Below are positions 45,420-57,136 of a stretch of 60,000 nucleotides of DNA, one piece after another. This DNA comes from Polytrichum commune (taxonomy: Eukaryota; Streptophyta; Polytrichopsida; Polytrichales; Polytrichaceae), in assembly GCA_950295325.1 (NCBI GenBank), contig OX485804.1, forward strand, positions 67,558,033-67,618,032. Direction: 5' to 3'. The notes beneath the pieces were generated by a model. It saw nothing but the letters and a program-made list of their open reading frames with translations, had not been told where the DNA came from and did not search any database. Numbering within the stretch: position 1 is the stretch's first letter; each line of letters starts with the position of its first letter. Made by a program: the position numbers and the translations under genes.

Positions 45420-48400
45420 TCAGAGAGCAAAAGCTTGGAGCCACGTTTGGTTCTTGTCCTTCTCAAACTTTTGCGTCTTGAGAAACTCAAGGTACTCTCC
45501 CCATGTGAAGGACCTGAAACGCCGCCGCCCATCCTTCCCCACAATCGCATCAGGTGCAGATATCTCCGTCTCATAAGGAGGTGCATAAAAAAATACGAGC
45601 GAGAGCCTTGGAACTTTGTCATTCAACACCGCTCGATGCTCCACACTCTTGAATTTCCCATTACTCCATGCCTACAACCATCACATTCCATCATCAGAAC
45701 GTCATTCACAAATTAAATCTGATCGCTGTCAAAAGGAGGAAGCAGTAACAAAAGTTGTGTGGTTGTCAAACATCACCAGGATAACAAGGTACAGTTTCAA
45801 TATCCTAGAACTGCACATGTCGCAAGCTTCAAAGAAACAAAGATTAAGCATATTCAGTTTTGAGGGTGGCTTAAACCCAAGGCCTTAACCGGGGACTCAT
45901 GGGGGCACCAAGGTTGAGCTGCCTAAGGCCGCAATAGAGGTAGACCTTCCTCACATTCAAGTCCACCCAATAGCCTAGTAGGGTAATCGGGTGAACCAGA
46001 TATTCTCAACCAACCATTTGGGAACCTAGGGGTTTGCTCTTGTCTGCACTCGTTTAACATGCTCATCGTTGAAAGGAGACGATATTCTTTCAAGGACCCT
46101 CTATTTCACATGATGCCCATTTCAAATATAAAACTAGTCCAACGCAAACATGAAATGCAACCACAATATCACACTGGTGGCAACATTAGAATCATCTCTG
46201 GCTGTTTTGCAATATTGGTTATGGATTATTTGCCGCCTTCTATGCCATGCACTACTAGATTTCCATGCACATGACACACATACTTCAGACTCCTGCAGCA
46301 GCCACAATTCTGAGTTTACTCTCTAAACATAGTACACTAAATATGATTTTTAGTGACATATGGTATTTTATGTCACTATGGTAACTTTTCGGATGACACT
46401 TCTTATGAATAAGTGAGCAAATATTGTTATGCATGATGGATGAGTTCATCCATTGGCCAAAAACCCTTCTCAGCAACTTGTGATGGAATATTCTCATGGA
46501 TGATTGAAATTTGGATAAAAAATCACTCGGTAAGTGATAGTAGTTGCAACACTGTAAATCTATAATCCCCCCAAAAAATTACAAGGAATGACAAATAATG
46601 TTGGGTTAACATTTAGTGTTGGCGACACTAGACCACAATTTAATTAGTATTTAGAAAGACAAATAAAATTGGTGACCCTAAATGTCAAATTTAGTATAGT
46701 TGACAGTGGCTTGTCAAGTAACAAGGTATGTCACACAGGCCTAATTCATTTACTTACCTTAATAGGACACCTATATTTATTGGTATGTGGTTAGGTGTGG
46801 ATCTAAGAACAGGCACCAACAAACATGTGATCCAAAGAGATTGGACGGTACACTCAAAATTTGTTACACATTCTAGATTCGATAGTCAGCATAATTAGGG
46901 GGACCTGTATAACCTATATTGAAGAAGAAAGAGATTCTCCACTCTGATAATGACAGAGATATTCAAATGACCTCCAATATTTATGAGGAAAATAGCCATG
47001 GCCTTGGTTCAGATTTACTAATCATCTCCTTCTAATGGCTCATTTCATATTCCAGGAGAAGTGGGTAAAAGCAAACCTTGAAAGTGTTTGTTGAGGCCCA
47101 CTTACCACTCACTCATCCTCAGCACTCAAAATTGATGCGTTATTTATGAAGAAGGTGCCCAACTGAGTAAGGGAACTGTTGGTGACTAAGGTAATCGGGC
47201 CTAATTTACTTACTGATCTTAGACGGACACACCTATATCTGAGTGGGGTGTGGATCTCAGAACAAACACCAAAAGACATGTGTTTGAAAGAGATTTGACT
47301 AAATTCTCAAATTGTACTAACCGTTCTAGGCTTAATAATAATCAACATAATTGGGGAAAGCCTGCATGATCATTTAAGAAGAGAGAGAATCGTCACTTTC
47401 ACAATGAAGATATTCATACAAGCTCCGAAAATTATGAGGAAAATGGCTACCGGCACAGCTTGGATTTGCTAATCATGTCCCAGGCGAAGTGGGTATAGAT
47501 CTAAAAGCTCTGTTTTAAGGCCCACTTACCTGAAGGTGCACACGACTCAAAATTGATGAAGTATCCAACTGACGAAGGGAGCAAGTCTTTCCCGATGTCA
47601 TTCCTGCAAATTGGTGTGCCTATTGCCAAAATGTCACGAGAAAGAGCGGCAGAGAAAAAAAGGAGTGACTAACCTGGAGATTGTCTCCGACATTGACGAC
47701 GAAGGCATCGCGGCGGGGCTTGACGGTGATCCATTTCTTGTCTTTGCACACTTGCAAGCCTCCCACTTGGCACTGGTGCAGCAGGGTGAGAGTGTAGGGG
47801 TCCGTGTGGGCGCCCAGCCCCAGCGTGAGCGATGGCGTGGGGCAGGCAGGGTAGTAGTTGAGGCGAGCGATCGACTGGCTGGGCTCCATGTGCTTGCCGA
47901 ACGTGTCCGGTGACACCCCCAGCCCTATAGCACACAGCTCCAGGGTTAACTTGGCCACTTTCTCTGCCCCTTCGCAATACGCTTCCATTGCCGACCTGAG
48001 TGTTCCCACATGTCTCAGTGATCATCTCGACAATGCCACGATACGACAGAGCAGAACAGGAGAGAGAGAGAGGGGCCGTCATCAGCGACGACCAGGCAAT
48101 CCATACCCTCTACCACCAAGAATTGCACGAACGTTCTGACAATACCCACCAAAGGCTCCAATTGCCCATCGCTAACTACTACTTCCCCACCATTTGGAGG
48201 GAATTGCGAAACAATCTTTGCCTACTTCAGAAACAAGCAGGGCATTCATGTTTTAGTTAGTGTCACACCGAATTCCCAGCTCCAATCGCGAAGTGAACGC
48301 CAATCATCATGTGTGAATGTACTACTACTCCTGCTGCTAGGGGGCAGGGATTTCCTCAACTACCGAGCTCGTCATCCCAATGTCGAGTAACCCACTGGGA

Positions 48401-49438
48401 ATTTCGAAACCCGCAAATGCGGAGGCTTCGACTCTCTTGGTTGCTCTCTCACGCAATCCGCAGCGCCCTAGAGTGAGAAAATTGTCACCCAGGTCTGCTA
48501 CTCAGGTGAGATGATTCCAAACTAAAAGCGCATGAATGGCTGCTTGAATGCGATGATTTCGAAACCAAAAGTGCATGAGTGTCTGCTATTGGTTGCGAGA
48601 ATTGCCAACCAAAAGTGCATGAATGTATGTTCTTTTGCGACGATTTCCAACCCAAAAGTGCATGAGTGTCTGCTCGGTTGCAGAATTTCCAAACCAAAAG
48701 TGCATGAATGTCTGCTTGATTGCGAGAATTTCCAAACCAAAAGTGAAAAAGCGTCTACTTGGTTGCGATGATTTCCGAACCAAAAGTGCATGAATGTGGG
48801 CAATGGTAGGGGTGGAAGGAGGGGAGACAATACCTGAAATCTTCAAGTTCCTGGCCATCGAGCAGGAGCTGGGCTTGCTCACTGAGGTTGGAGGAGGGAG
48901 ACCAGCTGCACTGGAAGCGCTCAATCCAGGGACGCCCCGCGTACTTATAACCAGCGGTGTTCAACCCATAGCCATAGACATTCTCAACGCTACCAGCCTC
49001 GATGGCCATGGCCCGCTGCTTCTGCTCCATGGGGAGCTCGAAGAACTTGTAAGCCTGGTGGTGCACCTCATCGAAGACAGCGAGCGGGACATCATGGTTG
49101 ATGAGCTGGAAGAACCCCCACTGCGCGCACGCATCCGCCACGCGCTTGGCGATCCGGGCTTTAGCCAGCTGCTTCTGCTGCTCATCGTCACCGTCGCAGC
49201 CCTGCAGTCCCGCCAGGTCCACTACGGGCAGCTCCCGGTCGCGACGGAAGTCGTTGTGGGGGATTGTGGGCCGATCCGCCTCTGGCCATACGAAGTCGCC
49301 CAAATCCTGCGACCCCTGGCTCACTAGCCTCTGTAGCGTCCCGGAGCCCTGGCTGCTCACCGATTGCAGCTGGTTCTGCGCAATGGACGCCGCCCGAATT
49401 AGTGAGAATGGGTTCGACCCTTGCTGGTTGGTGGCCAT
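45420..49438 (-). CDS. 2-oxoglutarate/Fe(II) dioxygenase, gibberellin-oxidase-like (gene 2)
   Basis: Three exons on the minus strand: 49438-48834, 47995-47674 and 45671-45420, with GT-AG introns of 838 and 2,002 bp (phases 2 and 0), giving 392 residues. The start chosen is the ATG at 49438 in aaATGgc context; an in-frame ATG 11 codons upstream is less likely. Motifs in order are FVWPEADRP, ELPVVDLAGL, QWGFFQLINHDV, NYYPACPTP, iron ligands H265, D267 and H321, and R331-x-S333 for 2-oxoglutarate. The predicted activity is the same class as gene 1. The C-terminus (FRSFTWGEYLEFL) recalls the FTW block of GA oxidases. The LPWKET position reads RPWIERFQ. Intron positions and phases are identical to gene 1, which shows common descent by inverted duplication. 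Intron 1 carries a 41-44-bp minisatellite and intron 2 a tandem duplication. The dioxygenase class is secure; the substrate is unknown. Confidence 0.88.
46733..47580. repeat. Tandem duplication (about 455-bp period) in gene 2 intron 2
   Basis: Two diverged copies begin near 46733 and 47193. Shared blocks in order are ggcctaatt..tttactta, acacctatat, ggtgtggatct, attatgaggaaaat, gaagtgggta and ggcccacttacc. A third related copy lies outside the gene at 55955-56210, so the unit is a mobile or dispersed repeat. Confidence 0.6.
48493..48802. repeat. Intron minisatellite, seven 41-44-bp units
   Basis: Units of the form ccaaaagtgcatgaatgtct followed by gcttggttgcgagaatttcc recur about seven times inside intron 1 of gene 2. 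The array ends about 30 bases from the exon 1 donor. On the gene's strand each unit lacks stops and reads HSCTFGLEI-like text, which explains the long frames there. Confidence 0.9.
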
Positions 49439-50245
49439 TTCTCCCTCCCACACAATTCCACCCAACCACAACTGCTAATGATCTCTCCCTGCCCTTCTGC
49501 TTCCCCCTTATACCCCCCTTGCCTCCCTGTCTTGCTCGCTCACCGCCCTCCCTCCCAGACCGACACCACCAAAGAGTTCTAAGCACCGCAGGCAGAGTGA
49601 AAAGTCGACAGAATCCCTGGCACCACAGTGAGATCCAATCCCCGCCTACAGCAACGGCGTGGAATCAGAATCTAGGGCGGGCATTGCGAGTCACAAGTTA
49701 CCAACCAACCAACCGGCCACCAGTTCGCTCCGCCTCCTCCCTCCTGTGACCAGTTCAACAATTCCCGCAACCAATTCCACAGATCTCTAAATTCGGGCCA
49801 CCTCACCTCACCGCACCCCACCCCACCTCATCACCTCACAACTCGACACACAGAGACTCGCACACACCTGCTAGCTACTTGTGATTGGCCTCTCTCTCTC
49901 GCTCTCTCGCTCTCTCGCTCTCTCTGTGGATGGTGCCTCCCTCTTTCTCTCTTCCCTCTTCTCTCCCTCTCCCTCTCCCTCTCCCTGTTGAGCTGACACA
50001 CAAAAAAGCTAGACTAAGCTCCCGACCAGTCAGCCAGCCCCCTCCTGCTGCTACCGCCGTTGCTGCTGCTGCTGATCTGATCGCATCAGATGCTCAACCG
50101 ATGCGTCCTAGCTCGCATCTATCTGTACGTAAGCTTAGAGTACTAAGTAGTAGCTAGGCTCCCCTGCCACAAGTGCCAAAAGCGCCACCCTTGGGTGGTG
50201 TCCACCAGTATACACCCGAATGATTTATTGATTCCCAAGGAAAGA

Positions 50246-50281
<36 letters not shown>

Positions 50282-50420
50282 CAGAGACACACACACACAG
50301 TCACAAACACACACACTAACTTACCTATAACTTAAATAACTTACTGACCTCCCTCCCTTAGTAGCCTTGTGATAAGTTACTATATAAGTTGTTTCCCTTC
50401 CCTGCCCTTGACTCGTCCCA
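49439..50420 (-). promoter_or_regulatory. 5' flank of dioxygenase gene 2
   Basis: Pyrimidine-rich on the plus strand, with (CTCT/CGCT)n at 49888-49925, (CCCTCT)n at 49964-49984 and a (CAG)n run at 50252-50280. A TATA-like acttatatag on the minus strand lies near 50382, and a strong donor-like AG|GTAAGT near 50322, which could mark a leader intron. No acceptor stands out, so the transcript start is not placed. Confidence 0.3.
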
Positions 50421-51523
50421 GCAGGCTGTGTGGCCTTGCCTCCTCTTCCCCCCGCGATGAATTCCCTCCCACCTCCTCCCCAAGTCACTGAGGCCCTATG
50501 AACGGAGGGCGTGTGGTTGTGGGCAGACCACATCGAAGTCATCCATTCACAGAGTCCCATCTTACGATACATAGCACCATCCAGGCAATCCGAACAAAAT
50601 TTTGATGGATGAAGTTTCAAAGGATGAATATTTAGTGTTTGTATAATGAAGTAACCGGTTACTCATCCTAGTTGTATGATAGATATTGGGTGGAAATTTA
50701 GAGGCACCCTTAGCGTTTTTTAAGTTCCTTGTGGAGTTCCCCTTCGGATGGTTCAATTGAGTGTTTTCATCCCAGTCTTTACAAGAAGGTGAAGGTGGAA
50801 ACTCATAGTAGTTTATATATATGCTGCCCGAGGAGGAGAGAAGTCAAGAATGGGTGTAGCAAAGAGCCTTTAGGTATGGTAGAATCACTGTCCAGGGAGA
50901 ACCGGTGGTTACTTACAAATGAACCGGTTGAGTTTGAGATATAACCGGTTGAAGTTGAAGACTTCAAGAAAACTACCGATCATTTTTTTTAAATCTATAG
51001 AATATACCTCAAATGAACCCAAAAAACCCGGAAGATGTCAACATGTAACCGACTGGATTTAGAATCACTAGGATCTTGACTGACTATACCCAAAAACTTC
51101 CTGGGCAATGGGTAGAATGCAGTCAACGGTGGAGATCTACTAAGCCCGCTGACCACACGGAAGGCGTTCACAACCTCTCCCTCCTCTAAGTTAGTCCCTC
51201 GCCGGGCCAGGATCAGGAGGAGGAGATTTTACAAACAGCAGCAGCAGGAGGAGGAGGCCAGCTGGTGGGTGCACAAGGCCTGGGAGCTTGCTAGGCTCTC
51301 ATCAATCCTCCCAGTGCCTGCCTGCCTGCCCCCCCACCCCAGTTCCACTGTTGGTGAATAACACTGCACCACTGCTGCACAAATCTGCATTGGCATCCAA
51401 CGACTTGTACGTACCTTGCTGCAGCAGCAGCAGCAGCAACCTCACTTAACTCACTCTCTTGGATTGTCAATGTTGCACCTCTGCTGCAGCGTGCGGGCTG
51501 CCGCACAAACTGTAAGCGAAGTA
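50421..51523. other. Intergenic with dispersed AACCGGTT repeat
   Basis: About 50890-51110 is a copy of a roughly 200-bp repeat also present at about 38210-38430 (inside gene 1 intron 2) and 53400-53590. Common strings are aaccggttgagtttgag, aagttcaagacttc, gatcatttt and gatgtcaacatgtaac. Short CAG-type runs lie near 51236-51256 and 51421-51436. No gene is supported. Confidence 0.6.
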
Positions 51524-52684
51524 GGCACTCGGGCCTACCAACGGGGAGATCCGACCACTGCACTGTGTTTCCGGTATTGGGTGTCACTTACACTGCTTGC
51601 GAAATGTCTTAAAACTACACTAAATGTTGTATATAATGTCACTTACTATTTGGAAGTATGTAATGCCACAATTGTTTACTGTATACCTCATCACAAGCCA
51701 ACATAGGCCACACTGGTTATTTGGACACTATAGAGCATTAACATCTTTGCGTGGTAACTCCAAATAATCATTGATACTAAATACAATATTTAGTGTAGTT
51801 GTCTAGAGGTTTCTAGGCACTTGGGCCTACCAACGGGGAGATCCGAACATTGCACTGTGTTTTTGGTGTTATGTGTCGCGTACACTGCTTGCGAAAGGTC
51901 TTAAAACTACACTAAATGATGTATATAATGTCACTTACTATTTGGAAGTATGCAATGCTACAATTGTTTATTGTATACCTCATATTTTGCCAACACATGT
52001 CACACTGGTTAATTGGACATTATAGAACATTAACATCTTTGCATGGTAACTCCAAATAATCATTGATACTAAATACAATATTTAGTGTAGATGTCTAGAG
52101 GTTTCTGGGCACTTGGGCCCACCAACGGGGAGATCCGACCACTGCATTGTTTCTAGTATTTGGTGTCACGTACACTACTTGCAGAAGGTCTTAAAGTTAC
52201 ACTAAATATTGTATATAATGTCACTTACTATTTGAAATTATGCAATGCTATAATTGTTTACTGTATACCTCATCTTTTGTCAACACAGATTACATTGGTT
52301 ATTTGGACATTATAGAATATTAACATCTTTGCGTGGTAACTCCAAATAATCATTGATACTAAATACTATATTTGGTGTAGTTGTCTAGAGGTTTATGGGC
52401 ACTTGAGCCTACAAACGGGGAGATCCAACCACTGCATTGTTTCTGGTATTAAGTGCCACGTACACTAGTTGCAGAAGGTTTTAAAACTACACTAAATATT
52501 GTATATAATGTCACTTACTATTTGGAATTATGCAATGCTATAATTGTTTATTGTATACCTCATCTTTTGTCAGCACAGGTCACGATGGTTATTTGGACAT
52601 TATAGAACATTAACATCTTTGCTTGGTAGCTCCAAATAATAATTGATACTAAATACAATATTTAGTGTAGATGTCTAGAGGTTT
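51524..52684. repeat. Four-unit tandem array (287-292 bp) built on a TIR element
   Basis: Units start at 51524, 51816, 52108 and 52398 (each beginning ggcact.g) and are highly similar. Each unit contains an inner segment of about 184 bp (51615-51798 in unit 1) bounded by ctacactaaatattgtat and its inverse atacaatatttagtgtag, MITE-like ends resembling CACTA termini. About 105 bp of spacer carries caacggggagatcc. No frame is conserved across units. Confidence 0.85.
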
Positions 52685-53814
52685 CAAAGTGCCATGTTCG
52701 CTATTTGTCATATGATGCTATCCATCAACATAAGTAACTTTTAAAGTGAAATTGTGTTTACATTGTAACATTGAGCATAGCACATTGGGATACTTGAGAT
52801 GATAATAATGTTTTCTATATGCAAGGGGAGATATTGTTGAGCATACTGATGGCAAGTATCATGTATTTCATTTAATGCCATATCCACACTTATTGGCGCG
52901 CATAGCTAGTGGACAACTCCCACCAGGATGGGACAACTTTTTGTTTGCTCTTTGCGAATCCCTAGATGTAACGTAGTTAGATTATGAGCGTTCGTCGGCT
53001 AAAAGCAAATGAAAAATGGCCCCATGTTGGTGGGAGCCGTCTGCATAAAGGAGTCGTATGACACTAAAGTTTCATGCATAACTTCCCTACCAATGTTAGC
53101 ATGGTTGATGATATCATCCCAAGCATTAGTATGAAAAAGGGAGATATTCTTGAGCATACTAATGCCAAGTGTCAATTGTGTACGCTTTGGTCAACTTGTA
53201 GACCATTGTGTAACATAAGCATACACCTCATAACACTATTGAACATACTCATGTCATGATATTAGTAAGTACTCTTTGATGCCAATTGTCATGAGATGGT
53301 ACTAATGGTTTAGTTGTTGATCGTTCTTGTCACCTAGCATACGCTCAAAATATGGTACGTGACACTATTATGTATGTGACACTAAATACCATAAACGGTG
53401 TAGTTACAATGGGCCATTGAGTTTATAAAATAACTGGATAAGTTCAAGACTTTAGGCAAATTGCCAATCATTTTAGAGGAACCTATAGAATATACACTTA
53501 ATCAATATAGATAAATCAAATGATCATTATCAACATGTAACTGGTTGGACTTGGAAACACTTGATCTCAACTCATTCTGCCCAAACTCTCCCCCAAACTT
53601 TGATGTGGGTTGCTTCAACTCAAGAGTAATGAGTTGGGGAAGTAAGTAATAACTTAAGCTCTTGAAAAAAAGACATGTAGAGTAGAACCACCTATTCATG
53701 ATTTGGACCTCATTGGGAATCTATAGATTATCATAATTTCAATCAGGTTGGGATTGATTTATGTAATTTGTTCTTGTGGGTGGTTAAAATAAGGTTCCAC
53801 GTTTCACAGTTTCT
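52685..53814. other. Intergenic, no supported gene
   Basis: AT-rich sequence with scattered gtgacactaaa motifs (for example near 53381) and a dispersed-repeat copy at about 53400-53590 (see 50.9 kb). No coding region. Confidence 0.45.
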
Positions 53815-53888
53815 AAGGGTTAGTTTTCATGTGGACCATTGCCCACTAAAATTTGGTGGGTGATCAGCCCACATGGAAACTAACCTTA
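53815..53888. repeat. Compact palindrome related to the 32-kb TIR family
   Basis: aagggttagttttcatgtgg and its near complement at the right form an imperfect 74-base palindrome containing cccacta / tggtggg. These are the termini of the 32.1-33.1 kb elements almost without interior, so it looks like an internally deleted copy. Confidence 0.6.
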
Positions 53889-54349
53889 ATCTCCAACTTT
53901 AGTTATGCTATCACCAAGGAATTGATAGTGCCATGATACATGTTCATGGTTTTGACTGCTAAAGTGAGGAGGATTTCATCTCAAAATGAGCACTTATGCC
54001 ATATTCTAGACATTAGTAATGTGTTCGAACCAACTTTTGGCTTCAAACATTCATAATAATTTAAATTTAAAGAATAAAATTACCAAAAATAAAATAAAAT
54101 ACAATCCTCCTTATTTCTATCTTCCTACACTGGAAAAAAATTTCATGGCCTTATACTTCTCCAGATTTGGCTCATATTCTCTGAAGTGATTGGTTGTGGG
54201 CACCTCTACTCTAAGTTCTTAGTGGGTTCATGGATCATGAAGAACCCAAGCTATTGGGTGGGCGAGTAGGTGGGTGGGTCAAGTGTTGGTTATGTTGTGT
54301 TGTTTTGTGATTTTGTGCACTTGTATGTAGGATGTTCAGCTTAAAAGTG

Positions 54350-54639
54350 CACTAAATAGCCCTATTATTGTGGGCCACAATACTTTTCTAGAATCCAAGC
54401 TAATTTCCATAACTAGAATTAATGTTGTCCACATTAATAATCAACCCACACTAAATTTATATTAGAGAATTAGTGTGGGAGGTCATTTTATTTTGTGCTA
54501 TTTTTGTCCTATAACTAATATTCAATGTGTTGGTCAAAATTCTTTATGAAGTCTTGGGGGAAGACCCGGGGTCTTGACTCTTGTTAATTCCACATTGATT
54601 AGAAAATTAGAGTGGCCACACTAATAGGATTGTTTAGTG
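54350..54639. mobile_element. CACTA-like non-autonomous element
   Basis: Ends CACTAAAtagccctatta (left) and the complement of the right end, CACTAAAcaatcctatta, match over about 28 bases with a few differences. Starting with CACTA suggests that superfamily. The expected 3-bp TSD is not visible (gtg versus tag), so the call is tentative. Confidence 0.45.
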
Positions 54640-56579
54640 TAGCTGTGGAAGTTGGTGAAGACCTTTCAACTATAATTAGTAGTGGGGTCTAACTGACATT
54701 TAAGTAAATCTTGACAAACCACTTGTCCAAATATAATAAGGGTGTGGACTTGTGGGGACAAAACATCAAACAACAATAGCAAAAGCAACAACACAACAAC
54801 CGCAACTTTGAATATATTGTATTCCATGTTTGTCAACCACCATATTTATGTAGTTTTGCAATCTAGTGTATGTCATATTGGTGGTTGGAAATGCCCAAAA
54901 GTCATGTATAAATCCAACTATTCTTAAATCCTAGTTGTTTGTGGGTTTGATGCACTTATGGTTTGAGTATAAAGGTGTGTGGGGCTTATGTGGTCACTCT
55001 TTTTAATTGGACTCCTATATTTGGACACCCAAAATACATGTGTCGTAATGATATTGGACCATGTGCTCAAATTATGGATATCATTCTAGGTTCGATCATT
55101 CAAATCGTTGGGAGGGCTTATGTGATCGGTTACAGAGAAATCGTTGGGAGGGCATCTTTATTTTGGCTTCCGAGTATAACTTTTGCATCTCATCTCTAAT
55201 TTCGAAACCTTGAAGTGATAACCTTGGCGATTCACAATTGCTAACTAGACGAGACCATTCCCAAGCCGATCCAACAGTCAAATCGTACGTGGAGTGGGAA
55301 CTGCCCACAATAGGGGTGCATGCATTATGTGGCAAGGCTTGTAGTTGAGAACGGACACCAACACAATATGTAATACAACGATATTGGATTATATGCTCAG
55401 AAGATGCTAGCCATTCTAGGTCTATTATGTGACATACATCGAACCTTCACTTTGACATTGTATAAAATATGCATTTCAACTTTTATTTTGGAACTTGAAT
55501 TGATAATTTTGTAATTTGGAATTGCTAACTCCATGGTCAAAAGAATTCTTGGATCTAATCCAACGGTCACTATTGTGTGTAGCGTTGGAAGCCCCCACAA
55601 GTAGGACCACATACTTTAGTAAGCATGTTTATTTCAACTAACATAGATGGTGCTAAAACCAACACCCTACAATCTTGCACAAGAAGTACACATCGATTTT
55701 GGGAATGTCCACCACATTAACGTCAAGCTTCCGAAGTTAGTTCTATGTCCCCTACCAATAAAACTTTGAACCCTTATAACTTTTGCATACGGAATTCACA
55801 CAATACATGCATTGGTGGTGTGGAATCCAATGTCAATTGCTCATGAGAACTATTCCAAACTTTTCCAACCGCATAATAATATCTTTGCTCAACAATTAAG
55901 TGACAATTTTAGCACCACCTAAGATAAATGTGCTTAATTCTAACACAACAACAGTCTAGACACTTATATTTGAATGGCATGTGGTTAGGTGTGAATCTAA
56001 GTACATACATCAGTACGACATGTGGTTAAAGAAATTAGATTACATGAACTTCATGATATGCTAAGCATTCTAGACTAGACAATCGACATGAAGGGGGGGG
56101 GGGGGACCTATATGACCACTTCGGTAATGAAATAAGATGATCGTACGAGCTTCGAAACTCATAAGGCACAATGTGGATTTGCTAACCATCTTGCACTAAG
56201 GGCCACTTCACACACAAGCCAAGAGCCGTGACTATGAGATTGTGAGAGCCCAAAAGAAAGTGTCCAATTAAAGGCCGTCCCAACACACCTCCAAGATCAT
56301 GTGGTGTGGTCACAAACCCTCAAGTGTAGTGCAAAGCCATATGTGACCAAAGCCTCAACCAAATGCCATTTCAATGAATTTCTATTCTATTCATGCATGT
56401 CCTCACACATGATAAAATAGAATAAACCAACAGTTGTAAGCGTTCGGAGTACCATGGTCTCCCGGTGGTTTTCCGTTAGGCCTACCTCCAAGAGGTGGTA
56501 TTCGAAAACATTCCAAGTGACCATGAAACATGATCCATTCGATGCCATGTACGAATCCATGTCGACTCTCCATCCACCT
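54640..56579. other. Intergenic with dispersed repeats
   Basis: Related blocks at 55030-55100 and 55345-55430 share acaatatgt/gatattgga and ccattctaggt strings. 55635-55705 is the inverse of 34630-34715, and 55955-56210 matches the gene 2 intron 2 repeat. A poly-G run lies at 56093-56104. No gene is supported. Confidence 0.45.
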
Positions 56580-57136
56580 TGCATGCACATATATACACTC
56601 CGTTGGTCCCTCGAGCGTAGTGTGAAGCGGCGAACTTGGACCGGCTCCGCGTTCTCCACCGACGAGAGTGCTTGAAATGTAATGGTCACGGGCTCTCAGT
56701 CTCGTGTGTGACGTGGCCCTAATACAATGGCCCTAATGTTCTGTATCCCAATAACACACGTCGTCGAATATCCATCTTGCATTCACATATACATACCCCG
56801 TTGGTCCCTCGAGCGTAGTGTGAAGCAGCGAACTTGGACCGGCTCCGCGTTCTCCACCGACGAGAGTGCTTGAAGTGTAATGGTCACGGGCTCTCAGTCT
56901 CGTGTGTGACGTGGCCCTAATGTTCCGTATCCCAATAACACGCGTCGTCGAATATCCATCTTGCATTCACATATACACACTCCGTTGGTCCCTCAAGCGT
57001 AGTGTGAAGCAGCGAACTTGGACCGGCTCCGCATTCTCCACCAACAAGAGTGCTTGAAGTGCAATGGTCACGGGCTCTCAGTCTCGTGTGTGACGTGGCC
57101 CTAATGTTTCGTATCCCAATAACACGCGTCGTCGAA
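56580..57136. repeat. Three-unit tandem repeat, 184-198 bp
   Basis: gttggtccctc anchors units at 56602, 56800 and 56984. Each unit continues with cgtagtgtgaag, gaacttggaccggctccgc and ggtcacgggctctcagtctc, and is nearly identical to the others. The first unit is longer because of a short local duplication (aatggccctaat). The GC content is higher than the surroundings. Frames on the minus strand are a by-product of the repeat. Confidence 0.88.

Noticed and set aside
48493-48802. CRISPR-like array
   Set aside because: The regularly spaced similar units have no unique spacers and lie in a plant intron; they are a minisatellite.
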